Assembly (NCBI GenBank): GCA_003427395.1
Contig: BFEA01000259.1
Coordinates: 86,610-108,073, forward strand
From: Chara braunii
Taxonomy: Eukaryota; Streptophyta; Charophyceae; Charales; Characeae
Direction: 5' to 3'
DNA length: 21,464 bases
Made by a program: the position numbers and the translations under genes. Numbering within the stretch: the stretch's first letter is position 1; every line of letters begins with the position of its first letter. The notes under the pieces were generated by a model, which saw nothing but the letters and a program-made list of their open reading frames with translations, was not told the DNA's origin and ran no database searches. Below are positions 1 to 9,926 of the stretch, piece by piece.

Positions 1-296
1 CTTCCGCTCTAAACGAAGATCCGTAGCACGGTGGGAAGCTCGACAATACTTTTTGGATTGAATTTGGATTTTTCTCTTTTCGCGCCGTGCCCGCGTGCGC
101 ATTCCGTGACTCGCGAAAGCAATCGACTTACTTCATCGGGCCAACACGGGGGATTTCAGTTCTGTTTGTGTCCCCACACTCAATTTTCCAAAAATCCTTG
201 GCACACCCCATCTTGCTGTTTTTCCTGGGCCTTCATTCCGCACCTTTAGCACTCCGAACGAAAGACAGCACAGGGCGTGAGGTTGCGCGTCACATT

Positions 297-341
297 CCAG
301 TGCTAGTGGTGCTGGTAAGAGCAGACACCACTAGCACCAGG
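297..341. repeat. Small hairpin
   Basis: GTGCTAGTGGTG and CACCACTAGCAC pair over 12 bases with flanking CC/GG, loop about 14 bases. Confidence 0.6.
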
Positions 342-356
342 GAGGGGAGCATCACC

Positions 357-381
357 TGCTGAAAAACGGGTCCAGCGTCCT
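357..381 (+). repeat. Isolated GGTCCAGCGTCCT motif copy
   Basis: TGCTGAAAAACGGGTCCAGC then GTCCT. The same motif ends repeat H and recurs near 12502, 12873, 14421, 16276 (minus), 18991 (minus), 19027 (minus) and 19236 with small changes. Confidence 0.5.
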
Positions 382-1036
382 ATTTACAACTGAATTTGGA
401 GGATATCAGGACAAAAGTCTTGAGATATACCTGCCAGCATTGATTACTCTGGAATTCAGAGGATTGACTAAGAAGGTTAAAGGAGAAAGGGAGAGAACCT
501 CTTCGCCCTGTGTTGGGGGCCAGGTATCAGCTACTACAACCTATTTCCTCCCTCCCTAGACCTTTGCTCATTTCTTTTTGCACCTCAGAGTCTTCGCCTT
601 TCCTTGTGGTGTCCAATCTTGCCTACCAAAATTAGTGCTGAGCGTCCTGTGTCTTGGACGTGGGTTGGGTGGGTGGGTGAGGGATAGACTCCATTGAAGT
701 GGAAACAAGTGCAGTTTTGTTTTTCTGAAAACAGGTACAGATTTGAGTAACAGGCTGCGAAAGAGAGGTACTGCTCACCTTGAGCACAGTCGGCCATGTC
801 GTGCCAGCCACGTGTGCACTTCGTCCCTGCCCCGCCTTCTGCTCCCACCCTCCTCCTCCTCCTCCCTCTTCTGCGCCTACTCATGTCCTCTCTGCCATTC
901 TGACCCAGTCGCCCACCGGTGCCTGCTGTCGGTCATGGGTGCAACTGACAGAAAATCCAAGACCCGATAGACCAGTAGGAGCCGGCTAGCCGGCGGCCGC
1001 TTCGCTTGGCTGGGCAACGTGCCCCTTTTCAGGCTT
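382..1036. other. No gene or clear repeat seen
   Basis: Mixed sequence with a GGGT/GGTG run near 662-680 and pyrimidine-rich CTCC runs near 848-870. Short open frames on both strands overlap and look random. Confidence 0.5.
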
Positions 1037-1038
1037 CT

Positions 1039-1233
1039 ACAGGGTTGCGTGACGAAAGCTGCAATCAAGGACCCAAAAAGGTCAGTGCTGCTCCCCACCA
1101 ATAGATGACTTCGACAGGGTTGCGTGACGAAAGNAGTGCTGCTCCCCACCAATAGATGACTTCGACAGGGTTGCGTGACGAAAGCTGCAATCAAGGACCC
1201 AAAAAGGTCAGTGCTGCTCCCCAACCAATAGAT
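1039..1233 (+). repeat. 75-bp tandem repeat, three copies, one broken by N
   Basis: Copies start ACAGGGTTGCGTGACGAAAG at 1039, 1114 and 1165. The first spacing is 75; the second is 51 because about 25 bases are replaced by the single N at 1134. The unit contains GTGCTGCTCCCCACCAATAG. Confidence 0.85.
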
Positions 1234-1545
1234 GGAGCCATCTGTCGGCCAAGACCTCAATCCTGGTGGTTCTCTCACCACCACTGGGATAGAGGCCTTG
1301 TACAAGGACCACCACTGCTCCCCTTTCTTTTTCTTTTCTTTTTCTTTTCTCAACCTGCAGTGCTGTGGGCGATGCACGCAAAATGCCCGTGGTGGGACGT
1401 GTGACTCCTCCTGCCCACCTTCCTGCCCGCACCTACCTGCCTGCCTGCCTGCCTGCACGCCCATCTGTCCACCCGCCTGTACTGCCCACTCGCCGTACTG
1501 TCCACAGACCGCTACTTCCCGGCAGGCACCACTTTATCACCATTT

Positions 1546-1572
1546 CCCCCCCCCCCCCCCCCCCCCCCCCCC
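1546..1572 (+). repeat. Poly(C) run of 27
   Basis: Uninterrupted C downstream of a CCTG repeat (about 1435-1455). Confidence 0.95.
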
Positions 1573-1929
1573 AGGTCCTTTTTGTCGTTAGCAAGCCCCT
1601 ACCCTTTTCACACCCTTTGTGATTACAGCCTCCTATAAATAACTAAATTAGAGTGCACCGAAGCGGGCCTTTGGCATCCCCGTACCAGGCCAAGACAAAC
1701 CAAGAACGAGAGAAAAAAAAAAAAAAAAGAAGAAGAAGAGCAAGGGTCCCATCTCAAGGGCGGGTGCACAGCCTACAGGATAGCAGTTCGACATCGTGGC
1801 AACCGACCGAATCCGGCCGAGTGGGCTTCCCCCCCCTACCCCCTACAACCTGCAGGACGCGGGCGGGGGGGAGCGCATACTCCCAGTCCCGCACGCTGGG
1901 ACTTATTTCGCTCAGCTCTGGACGGATTT

Positions 1930-2040
1930 ACGGTCAGATACGTGCAAGGTGGTCCATAATGGCGGTCAGATACATACAGGAAAGTGCTACGGTTGCATCC
2001 TATAGTCACATCCAGATACATGCAAGAAAGTGCTATGGCG
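1930..2040 (+). repeat. Degenerate tandem copies of a G-type subunit
   Basis: Three roughly 40-base units begin GGTCAGATACGTGCAAG, GGTCAGATACATACAGG and CATCCAGATACATGCAAG, with GAAAGTGCTA(T/C)GG in the last two. Confidence 0.55.
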
Positions 2041-2109
2041 GCGTGAGTCGGAGAGAGGCAGAGCGGGAAGGCGAGTGATGAGGGCCGCGGGAATACTCAC
2101 ACGCGGACT

Positions 2110-2472
2110 CTCATGGGTGCATATAATCGCTTTTCCGACCTCGACTGGATGCACCTGACCGCAACTACGTCCAAAGCGTAGTAGTAGAAAAAGTCCTGCC
2201 GGCGGTGCGAGGATGCGCTGAGAGGCGGGAGAGCGGCAGACGACAGTGGAAGGCGAGATGTAAGAAAACACACACAAAAAAAAAAACAGTGAGAGGCGGG
2301 AGAGAGAGAGGCGAGGGGGAGGGCATACGCACAGTTCCGTAGGACTGTCATCACGCATATAACCGCTTTGCTGACCCAGCTGGATGCACCTGGCGGCAAT
2401 TTCATCCGCGGAGAAGTGGAAAAAAAAAAAAGGTCCTGATGTGACGATGCCCTGTGAGGGCGGGAGCGGCGG
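2110..2472 (+). repeat. Direct duplication of about 125 bp
   Basis: 2110-2236 and 2347-2472 share CATATAA(T/C)CGCTTT, CTGGATGCACCTG, GTCCTG and GAGGCGGGAG-like blocks in the same order. A third, shorter match lies at 16740-16790 (TGACGGCAATAACGTCCAGA). The spacer holds A tracts and GA-rich DNA. Confidence 0.6.
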
Positions 2473-2591
2473 GCCTACAAAAGTTGCACTGCTCGTCATC
2501 CGCCAACATTCTGAATGCATCTGGACAAATTTAATTGCAGATACATTCGAAATGCTGGCGGATGGCGAGTAGTGTAACTACAGGTAGGCCC
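2471..2591 (+). mobile_element. Hairpin element F1
   Basis: GGGCCTACAAAAGTTGCACT on the left and AGTGTAACTACAGGTAGGCCC-like right arm, with CGTCATCCGCCAACATT and its inverse inside. Centre GCATCTGGACAAATTTAATT. Confidence 0.75.
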
Positions 2592-3040
2592 ACAAGAGGA
2601 TAGCAACTGCGTGGTTTCCTGAAGGAAGAAAGGAAACGACAAGCAAAAAATTAAAACCGAAAAAACACAAAAAAGGCGAAAACAGCGTTAGAGGAGTTAG
2701 CGGGCCAGCACGCTCGTGGCGGGAGATGTGCTGCGCGTGGCCGATTTTTGAAAGGGCCCAGGAAAAATGGAAACGACAGAAGAAAAAAAAAAGAAAACAA
2801 AGAAAAAAAGAAAAAGGAAAAGGAAAAGAAAAAAAAGGAAAAAAAAAAGAAAAAGAGGAGAAACGGACAAGCGCTAGCAGTTGAACAAATCTCTCGTCTG
2901 ATTGGTCAGCGCGCGAGGATACTCCGCCAGCGCCAAGTTGTGTTTTTTTTTTGTTTTTTTTTTTTGCGTTTTTATTTCTTTTTCTTCTTCTGAAAAGCCT
3001 GCGCCAACTTCTCCCTCCTTGGCTTTGTCTGTTTCACAGA
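2592..3040. other. A-rich then T-rich stretch, no gene seen
   Basis: Long AAAG/AAAA-rich DNA (about 2750-2860) followed by T-rich DNA (2940-2990). Lys- and Phe-rich frames here are by-products of composition. Confidence 0.6.
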
Positions 3041-3170
3041 GGGCCTACTGCCGCAGTTGGACCAGTCGCCATCCGCCAAGCAAGATTCCGAATGCATACA
3101 GAAAGGAATTTGGACCAGATGCATTAAAATTGTTGGCGGGTGGCGAGTGGTTCAACTACAGTGCAGTCCC
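3041..3170 (+). mobile_element. Hairpin element F2
   Basis: GGGCCTACTGCCGCAGTTGG starts it, with CAGTCGCCATCCGCCAA and, on the right, TTGGCGGGTGGCGAGTGG. The interior GAATGCATACAGAAAGGAAT parallels F1. Confidence 0.7.
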
Positions 3171-3582
3171 ACAGTGCGCCAGACGCCAGACACGAAATCT
3201 TGAGGAGAAAAAAAAAGGAAAAAAAAAATCTTGACGAGCAAGGGAGAGGTTTCCAAGTGCTCTTTTTTTTCTTTTTTGTTTTTGAAAAGAAAAAGAGAGT
3301 GGACCCGTCTTCCGACTCCCCACGGAGGGGCGGATGGACGGACGGTGGGGCCTCTCTCCACTACGCGTCCACACTCCACATATGCATTTGGAGGATATCC
3401 TGACCAAGTGCGTTAAGAGAGGCGTCGAACATTTTGAATGTTTGGGGACGATTACGAGGTCCAGATACGTAGTTACATTACAAAAGCGAGAGGCCCATCG
3501 TACGGAGGTTACGAAGGAAATACACTGGGGGCTCGCCGCACGTGCGAAGTACAGGGACTCGCGGCACGTGCGAAGCACAGGG

Positions 3583-3708
3583 GCTCGCTCGCCGCACCAC
3601 TCACCAAATGCAGAAACGACAAAAAATTATGGCCCTGTATATTTGCATGTTTTAGCGAAAGATCCCTTCTCATTTTTTTTGCACATTTGGTGAGCGGTGC
3701 GGCGAGGC
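3583..3708 (+). mobile_element. Hairpin element E1
   Basis: CTCGCCGCACCACTCACCAA and its inverse TTGGTGAGCGGTGCGGCGAG close an interior with ATGCAGAAACGACAAAAAAT and TTAGCGAAAGATCCCTTC. Confidence 0.75.
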
Positions 3709-3746
3709 ATACCAGTAGTGTCGCACACATACGCCGCACCTGCTGA

Positions 3747-3807
3747 GTGCCACAGAGGCTTTTTTTTTTTTTTTTTTTTTTTTTTTTGGGAATGTGCCAC
3801 AGAGGCT
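3747..3807 (-). mobile_element. Poly(A) insertion with 14-bp direct repeats
   Basis: GTGCCACAGAGGCT at 3747-3760 and 3794-3807 flank 27 T and GGGAAT. On the minus strand this is target duplication, ATTCCC, poly(A), target duplication, the pattern of an extremely 5'-truncated LINE-type retroposition. Confidence 0.6.
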
Positions 3808-3924
3808 CGCCGCACCACTAAACCAAATGCACAAAATACAAAAAAAACTTATGCCCGTGTATATTTCCATGTCTTAGCGGAACATTCATTCTCACTTTTT
3901 TGCACATTTCGGGCGCGGGCGCAA
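3801..3924 (+). mobile_element. Hairpin element E2
   Basis: AGGCTCGCCGCACCACTAAA begins the left arm; the right arm is degraded (GCACATTTCGGGCGCGGGCG). The interior matches E1 (TATATTTCCATGTCTTAGCG). Ends against C1. Confidence 0.6.
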
Positions 3925-4016
3925 GAGGTCCCACTTGCCCAAAGTAGTAGATTTCGGCCGTCGATCTTTGCAATCTACGTACGGTCGGGATCTCTTAATT
4001 CGTGCAAGTGGGACCT
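3922..4016 (+). mobile_element. Hairpin element C1
   Basis: Ends AGGTCCCACTTGC and GCAAGTGGGACCT are exact inverses; interior ATTTCGGCCG, TCGATCTTTG and ATCTCTTAATTCG. Shares the GTCCCACT core with A and B. It lies head to tail against D1 with no gap. Confidence 0.7.
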
Positions 4017-4062
4017 ACCGTCTTCCCCCGAACATAACGCACCCTGAAATTGAACGTATACA

Positions 4063-4099
<37 letters not shown>

Positions 4100-4150
4100 C
4101 TTTTGGTTACAGCCAAATTGAGGGTGCGTTGTGTTCGGGGGAAGAAGGTA
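4017..4150 (+). mobile_element. Hairpin element D1 with central poly(T)
   Basis: CTTCCCCCGAACATAACGCA on the left and TGCGTTGTGTTCGGGGGAAG on the right are inverses with one change. A run of about 35 T near 4065-4099 sits between the arms. Confidence 0.75.
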
Positions 4151-4229
4151 GCCCCGGTGCGGCTACCGGTAGGCCTACCCGTACTGTCGCACACATACGT
4201 CTACGAACTACAGAAGGCAGGAATTCCTT

Positions 4230-4358
4230 AGGGCGTTGTCGCACCACTCTCGAAAATGTGCAAAATGGGAATGAACTTGCCGCCAGAACATGGCGAGATG
4301 CACCCGCCAACTTTTTGTCTTTTTCACATTTCGAGACTGGCTGGTGTGGCGAGGCCCT
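4230..4358 (+). mobile_element. Hairpin element E3
   Basis: Arms GTCGCACCACTCTCGAAAAT and CACATTTCGAGACTGGCTGG with outer GGCGAGGCCC. Interior AATGGGAATGAACTTGCCGC resembles E4 and E5. Confidence 0.6.
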
Positions 4359-4415
4359 TACTACCGGTAGTCCGCAACCGACACATTCAAACATCCACGC
4401 GCACACGCATAGAAA

Positions 4416-4537
4416 GGGCCTCACTGCACTACTCTCCAAATGTGCAAAACGAGAATGAATCTTCCGCTAGAACAGGGACACATACACCGCCATGTTTTTT
4501 GTCCTTTATGCATGTCGAGAGTAGTGCAGCGAGGCCC
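4416..4537 (+). mobile_element. Hairpin element E4
   Basis: GGGCCTCACTGCACTACTCT on the left, AGAGTAGTGCAGCGAGGCCC on the right, near-exact inverses. Interior GAGAATGAATCTTCCGCTAG. Confidence 0.75.
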
Positions 4538-4734
4538 GTAGAAAAGAAAAGAAGAGTCGCTTGCGATCAAGAGTACTCTTGTGTAGCAGCAGGCAGGCAG
4601 ACTCGGTGATCGCTCAATAAACGAACCAACAGAGCAACTGTTTTGCACTGCTGTGGCAATGAGAAGACTGCGGGCTGCATGTATATGCCACGACCCGACA
4701 CTTGCGCGCACACACACATAGATACAAACACTTG

Positions 4735-4786
4735 AACACACACGCACACACACACACGCACGCACATACACACACACACACACTCA
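4735..4786 (+). repeat. (CA)n-rich microsatellite
   Basis: CA units broken by single CG or TA steps. Confidence 0.9.
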
Positions 4787-5347
4787 CAGAGTCATTGTGT
4801 ACTCAACCGTGGACGAGACTTGGTGTCGGAAATCAGCCGTTGGACGCCGTAGTAGCGAGTAGTGGAAGAAGAACTCCTGTGTTCATCGGATGATAGTTGG
4901 TTCTGCTGTAGATTATCAGACAGAGTTGTGATTACAGTCCCACGCCAGAGAGTGTGTAGTGTTTAGGGTTCCTTGGCGGCGTGAGAGTATGAATCTCGGT
5001 ATAGTGTCGACAGAGGCGTGCAGCGCTTTTGTGCGTCGCTTCCTCGCTGAATCGTCTACATCTCCATGGTCTTTGCGCTCGCTTTAGTTAAGCTTCTTGA
5101 GCTATCTTGGCTGTGTGTTAGAGGTGGGCGGTGTGAGATTTGGTTTACTCAGCGGTTGATTTCTCGCTCGTTCGAGCGGTTATGTTTGCTGAGGATCTCT
5201 CGTCTCCTTCATCAGCTCACTGGCTCGAGCGGCCAGGTCGCCTCGACATGAGTCTATCTTCTTCTTCTTCTTCTTCTGTCTTCTTCGTTTTCTGCTCTCG
5301 TTTCTCTGGATGCGTGTAAAGTTTGCGGACACAACAGCGTGTCTAGG

Positions 5348-5408
<61 letters not shown>
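5348..5408 (+). repeat. Compound (CA)n(GA)n microsatellite
   Basis: About seven CA then about twenty GA units, in the leader region of the gene. Confidence 0.95.
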
Positions 5409-5416
<8 letters not shown>

Positions 5417-6238
5417 GTTGGCCGGTTGAACAGGTGGAGCGTAACGATTGACCGTTTCGCGGGGTGAGTGACCAGAGGGAGGTGGACGTTTTCAACGGAT
5501 TAGATGCAGATTGTGTGTGTGCAGCAGAGCGGATGCACACACCAACCAGCCGCTGCCTGTAGACAGACTTGTGTTTGGCTCAGCAGCCTATGTGGGAGCA
5601 AGTCATCTTCCAGCAACGTATATCTTTAGATCGGAGATCAGTCTGACTATTGATCGACGAGTAGGATCCTCAGCCTATGCGCGCGACTTCTTGGCGATGA
5701 GCTATGAGATCGCGCGGTGAAGAGACGATACAAATCAGTTCAGCTTTTTGAAGGAAAAGAGAGAATGTGTGTTGGATTGATCGATGATCGATCTGTCGAC
5801 TCGTTGAGGTCGAAGAACTGAGGGGAAGGAAGGGGAAAAGTGTATATGGTTAAGTGTATGGTTGAGGGTACATATCAAGCTAATAAGGCTAGCTGCGCGC
5901 CGGAGGGTAACCGTCATCTACCTATCTGTTCTTGCGTGATTGGAGTGCATCTCAAACAGCAAGAGAGGAAGAGACAGAGAGGTGAGGTGAATTGGATTCC
6001 ACTTGCGCGCTGTCCATTGTGGATTGAGGACGAATCAACGGTGCAGTGGGGCGATCGTGAGGGGTGTTGAGTTGCCTGGATGGTATGATGTGCCAACAAC
6101 TAGATAAGGAGGAGAAGGTTGATTGCAATTGCACTGCCCGTTCGGTGTGAGAGTATCGCTGCAAGAGAAGAGAAGAAGAGGAGATCGAGAGTTCTTTGCT
6201 CTCTCTTGAGCCAGACAAGGCTGCGGTCTCTCTGATCT

Positions 6239-6239
6239 A

Positions 6240-6276
<37 letters not shown>
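6239..6276 (+). repeat. Compound (AC)n(AG)n microsatellite abutting the start codon
   Basis: About nine AC units followed by about ten AG units run straight into the ATG at 6277, so the last leader bases are pure GA repeat. It would be length-variable and sits where it could affect initiation. Confidence 0.9.
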
Positions 6277-6277
<1 letters not shown>

Positions 6278-7000
6278 TGGATGTGATGGTGCCGTCTCTG
6301 ATCGGGCGAAAGAGAGGGAGGTATGCGTGTCTATCGGCATCGCCAGTGGATGTGAACATGTTCAGCGGGTGCTGGCCTTTCGCCTGCGGAACGGAAAACG
6401 ACAAGAGCATGAGTAAGACCCAGCGCTCGATCGACGAGAGCGCGAGGGATAAAGAACGGGAGAGGGTGGGCATAACTGGTGCTTGTCGCGTAGCGCAGTG
6501 GCCTCAGGATGACTGGTGCGTGAGGAATCATTGCGCTCCTGCGCCAGCTCCAGCTCCTGCTCCTGTCAATCCTTTTGCCACTGGCATTATTGGCGAAGGT
6601 AAGCGAGCGCGTGTCGATGACCCGAACCCGGTAGTAGAGGACATGTTCCTCCATGGTGGCTATGGTGGTACATCGATGCTGATGTCTGGACCACCTGCGG
6701 CAGTCTTAGGAGCATCGTCATCATCACCATCAGTAGCAGCAGCAGGAGGAGGAGGGGGTCTTGTGGGAGCTGCACACGATTGTGCCAGGATGCTCAGCAC
6801 AGGAGCAGCAGCAGCAGCAGTGGCGGCGGGCAGGGACTGTAGTCACAGCTTCGCTGCTGCCGAAGGATCGCCGAAATCGACGATGACAACGCTGGGGACT
6901 ACAGACTCAGCCTCTGCGTCGATGCTAGAGTGGGAAGCTGACGATTGCGATTTCCCTCTGGGGATTTTTCAGTGGGTCGTCGACTGTATGACTAGCGACG

Positions 7001-7033
<33 letters not shown>

Positions 7034-8624
7034 CTGAGAGTGCCTCGTTTTCTGTTGTCGTCAACAGAAATGAAGTGGGATCGGCCATCGCGCCCGGGTC
7101 TATGTGCCTCCCCCTGGCGTCCCACTTTCAGCAGCAGCAGCCACACCAACAACAGCATCAAATGGAGTACGGGAGTGGCAGGCAGCAGCAGCAGCAGCAG
7201 CAGCCGCAACGACAACAGCAGATGGAGTATGGGAGCGGGAGGACATGCAGCAGCATACAGATGAATGGCAGCAACTGTCTTAATAACAACAGCAATAACG
7301 GCAACGATCAAAACGTCAATATGAACAACGAGGGTGACGCCAACTGTTGCGCTTACAATGTTGAGACAAAGATCAGCTCTTCTCAGGCGACAAGCGGATC
7401 AGGCATATTTCACAGTTTGTTTGATGTGGGAGTGGATTTCGGCTCGGTGATTGTGGACGATGATGGAGGACACGTGGCACGTGAACAGGACGGCCACGTG
7501 GCAGGCAGCGATGGAAGCACGGTCATCCAGGCTGGAGGTCCAGAAGGAAGTTGCGGGAGAGTGGAGATGTCCGAGGAAGTGGACAGTATCTATTTGGGGC
7601 GCGGTGGGTTCCAAGAAGCGATTGGTGAGTTGGGAGGTGTGGTTGTGGCATCGGCGGCAATGGCTGCGCCTTCGATGGGTGTAAATGGGCCTATCGTTAT
7701 GCCCGGGTCGGGATGCCTTCCTCCCCCGTCTCGTGCTATGGCTGCTTCTGCCGTTCATCGGCCCACTCCGACAGATCTTGCTCTTGCAAACCACATGTGC
7801 ATGTGGCTCGGCGGCTATCCTACCAGCGCTTGCGCATCTCCGCTCGGTGATGCGCGCGTGATGAGATCGCCTGCGCCGCCGCGCTCCGCCGGGGCAGCGG
7901 AAGCAGCAGCCGCCGCCGCTGGCGGCGTTTTCGTTGACGCCAACGACAATTGCGCTGCCACTGCTTTGCGCAATCGCCATGTCATGGGATTTGACGAAGA
8001 GATTGGACTTGTGAGCGCCCCAGGGACAGCGGGGGGAGGCGGAAACGGCTCCTCCGTTGGTGGAGGTGGTGCAGGTGGTACTGATGCTGCTGCTGCTGCT
8101 GCTGCTCTGGGTTTGATCAGTGCGAGCGTATCGGGGGAGGGAGGAGGGGGTGTTGCTGGTGTGAGGTGTGCGGCCGATGTGGAGGAGGAGCAGGCCATTC
8201 TTTGCCTGACCCCTGGCCCGGCGATGGTTGCCGATGACGAAGTGGGTAGGTGTGGCGCGGGAGGTGGGTTCGCTAGGGGCGGGTTGCTTTGCTCCGGCGT
8301 CTCTGCGGCGCGTCTGCTCCAGGAGGAGGAACCGATCGCGGCGGCGCTGCTCCCCCCTCCCGACCCGATCGGGATCGAGCTTGTCCAGGCTGACGTTGAT
8401 TACTTGCTCTCTGTATGTGACCCCCAAACCGTGTTCAATTCCTCCCTCCCTCTCGGAGGAGGTTGGGATGTCTGCGGTTTCGCAGAGGACGATGCAGACT
8501 CTGAAGATCAAATCAACGGCGACGATGACGAGTTGCGCCTCTTCGTGCCGGAGGACCTGGAGGCAGAGTGCAGCAGCGTGTCAGGGTGTTGCAGAGGATG
8601 GAAGAGCAGCAGTCGCAGGAGCAT

Positions 8625-8663
<39 letters not shown>

Positions 8664-8966
8664 CAGTAGCAACTGCGGTGGTGGTGAAGGCGGAACACGC
8701 GGAAGGCGGCGCACTGACTCGGCGGACAGATGGTGCGCTGCTGATCTTGATCCGGATGTGTGCTCCTCCTATACGAGTCGGAGGATGGGGAAGGATACCT
8801 ATTTAGGAAATCATAAGTTGGAACATCGGCGCCAACAAGTTCATATGGAGGAGGAAGAAGAGGAGGAGGAGGGAGAGGAGATGGACAGTGCGCGAATTCC
8901 TCGCAGATCGACGGCCGATGGTGACGATCATCAACGGATAACAGCAGCAGCAGGAGGACAAGTGGC

Positions 8967-9002
<36 letters not shown>

Positions 9003-9537
9003 GCCGGCTAGTTGCGGTAATCTTCAACAAGCTGTGGGGGCAGCAGTAGGTGCAGGAGAAGGAGGAGGAGGAGGAGGAGGAGGAATCTATGGTGGTGGTG
9101 AGCCTGTTGGTGCCTTGTCAGTTATGGATTCGGATATGGATATGACAAGGATGATGTTGATGAATGGAGCTGTGGTACAGAACCCCATCGAAGTTGTTGA
9201 TTGCTCTGGAATTGGAAGGAGAGGGAAGGGAGAGGGAGAGGGAGAGGAGGAGGAGGAGGTGGTCGCACGAAACCAGAACCAAGAGGAACTGCTTCATGTA
9301 GAGCTCCAGTTGCTAGGAAGACCGTTTTGTCCGTTGCAGAGCCTGGAAGCGGAGGTTGACTTCCATTCGGTGGGGGCGCCAACGGGAGCTTCTTATGGGA
9401 TGAACCAGGAACAGAACGTGGTCCAGGAACAGAACCTCGACCAGCTGTTCCTTCTGGATCGGCTCGGGAACAACCGAAGGATGGGAGAAGTAGGTGATGT
9501 AGCAGGCCAGCATTGTAAACAGCTTTGTCGGACGTGA
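6277..9537 (+). CDS. Large low-complexity protein, possible nuclear regulator (unrecognised family), 1086 aa
   Basis: I do not recognise the family. The start is the ATG at 6277; the frame stays open upstream to 6196, but only through a TTG and the translated CA/GA repeat. This ATG has G at -3 and G at +4. Seen: basic clusters GRKRGR (residues 10-15) and GKRARV (108-113); an Ala-Pro repeat near 88-95; poly-Q 243-252; two QMEYGSGR repeats 20 residues apart (295-302 and 315-322); poly-S 784-798; acidic runs 858-868 and 990-994; poly-A 897-909; poly-G from 929. Non-repetitive blocks that could be conserved are 215-242 (with W219 and W233), an acidic stretch 696-767 and the C-terminus after 1000. 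No signal peptide or membrane segment is visible. Inference: the NLS-like clusters plus Q-rich and acidic regions suggest a nuclear, transcription-related protein. Four synonymous changes between the QMEYGSGR copies support real coding. A splice donor near 9490 (GTAGGTGATG) could extend the gene, so this may be only a first exon. Confidence 0.72.
7162..7242 (+). repeat. In-frame duplicated QMEYGSGR segment
   Basis: Two copies of an eight-residue motif start with codons at 7159 and 7219, each followed or preceded by glutamines. They differ at four codons (CAA/CAG, TAC/TAT, AGT/AGC, GGC/GGG), all third-position synonymous, so the peptide has been kept while the DNA drifted. Confidence 0.85.
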
Positions 9538-9658
9538 ATATGCCATCTGCTTGTGTGTGCAAAGACGACCAAGTACGTTACGACACGTGTCTCTCCTCCT
9601 GTCCCTTCTTTTCGCGGCAGGAAGACACTCCAAGACAACGTGATCGACCGCGTCCGAG

Positions 9659-9683
9659 CGAGAGAGAGAGAGAGAGAGAGAGA
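9659..9683 (+). repeat. (GA)n tract downstream of the gene
   Basis: About twelve GA units 120 bp past the stop codon at 9537. Confidence 0.95.
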
Positions 9684-9870
9684 AGCCTTTGCTTTGGCCA
9701 TAACGACGGTTGCAATGGGGTTGAGATCATATGCATGAATCCTTGAGAGCCTGTGTGCCTTCTTCACTTTCTCGGTGATAAAAAGACCATCTCAAAGACG
9801 GGTGGGAGAGCATCTCTCTCGGTAATGCGAGCGAGAGGCAAAGAGCAGACATGTGCGTGTGTGAGACACA

Positions 9871-9871
<1 letters not shown>

Positions 9872-9916
<45 letters not shown>

Positions 9917-9926
9917 AGAGAGAGAA
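9872..9926 (+). repeat. Compound (CA)n(GA)n microsatellite
   Basis: About twenty CA followed by seven GA units, same orientation as the tracts at 5348 and 6239. A fourth, shorter one lies at 10175-10214. Confidence 0.95.

Larger units (their letters stand above)
4800..6276 (+). promoter_or_regulatory. Repeat-poor upstream region and probable long 5' leader of the 6277 gene
   Basis: About 1.5 kb free of the hairpin families that crowd both sides. It holds a CA/GA compound microsatellite at 5348-5408, a TTC run near 5259-5275 and short ATG-initiated frames, for example 61 codons at 5066-5251 and 76 at 5840-6070, that could be upstream ORFs. A second CA/GA tract ends directly at the start codon. 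No TATA box or transcription start can be fixed by eye; where promoter ends and leader begins is unknown. GA tracts near plant promoters are known binding sites for BBR/BPC proteins; a role here is inference. Confidence 0.4.

Noticed and set aside
877-1464. 195-codon minus-strand frame
   Set aside because: It crosses the 75-bp tandem repeat and the N, so the repeated peptide is only the repeat read through.
2748-2993. Lys-rich frame
   Set aside because: Pure composition effect of A-rich DNA.
4961-4967. Plant telomere-type TTTAGGG
   Set aside because: Single occurrence, not an array.
6196-6276. Extension of the main frame upstream with a TTG start
   Set aside because: It would translate the CA/GA microsatellite and lacks an ATG; the ATG at 6277 has good context.
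7399-8511. 370-codon frame on the minus strand inside the large gene
   Set aside because: It is the antisense shadow of a GC-rich coding frame; the plus frame is three times longer and has synonymous-change support.
8228-8806. 192-codon plus-strand frame in another phase
   Set aside because: Overlaps the main frame; its Ala runs come from the same CAG repeats.
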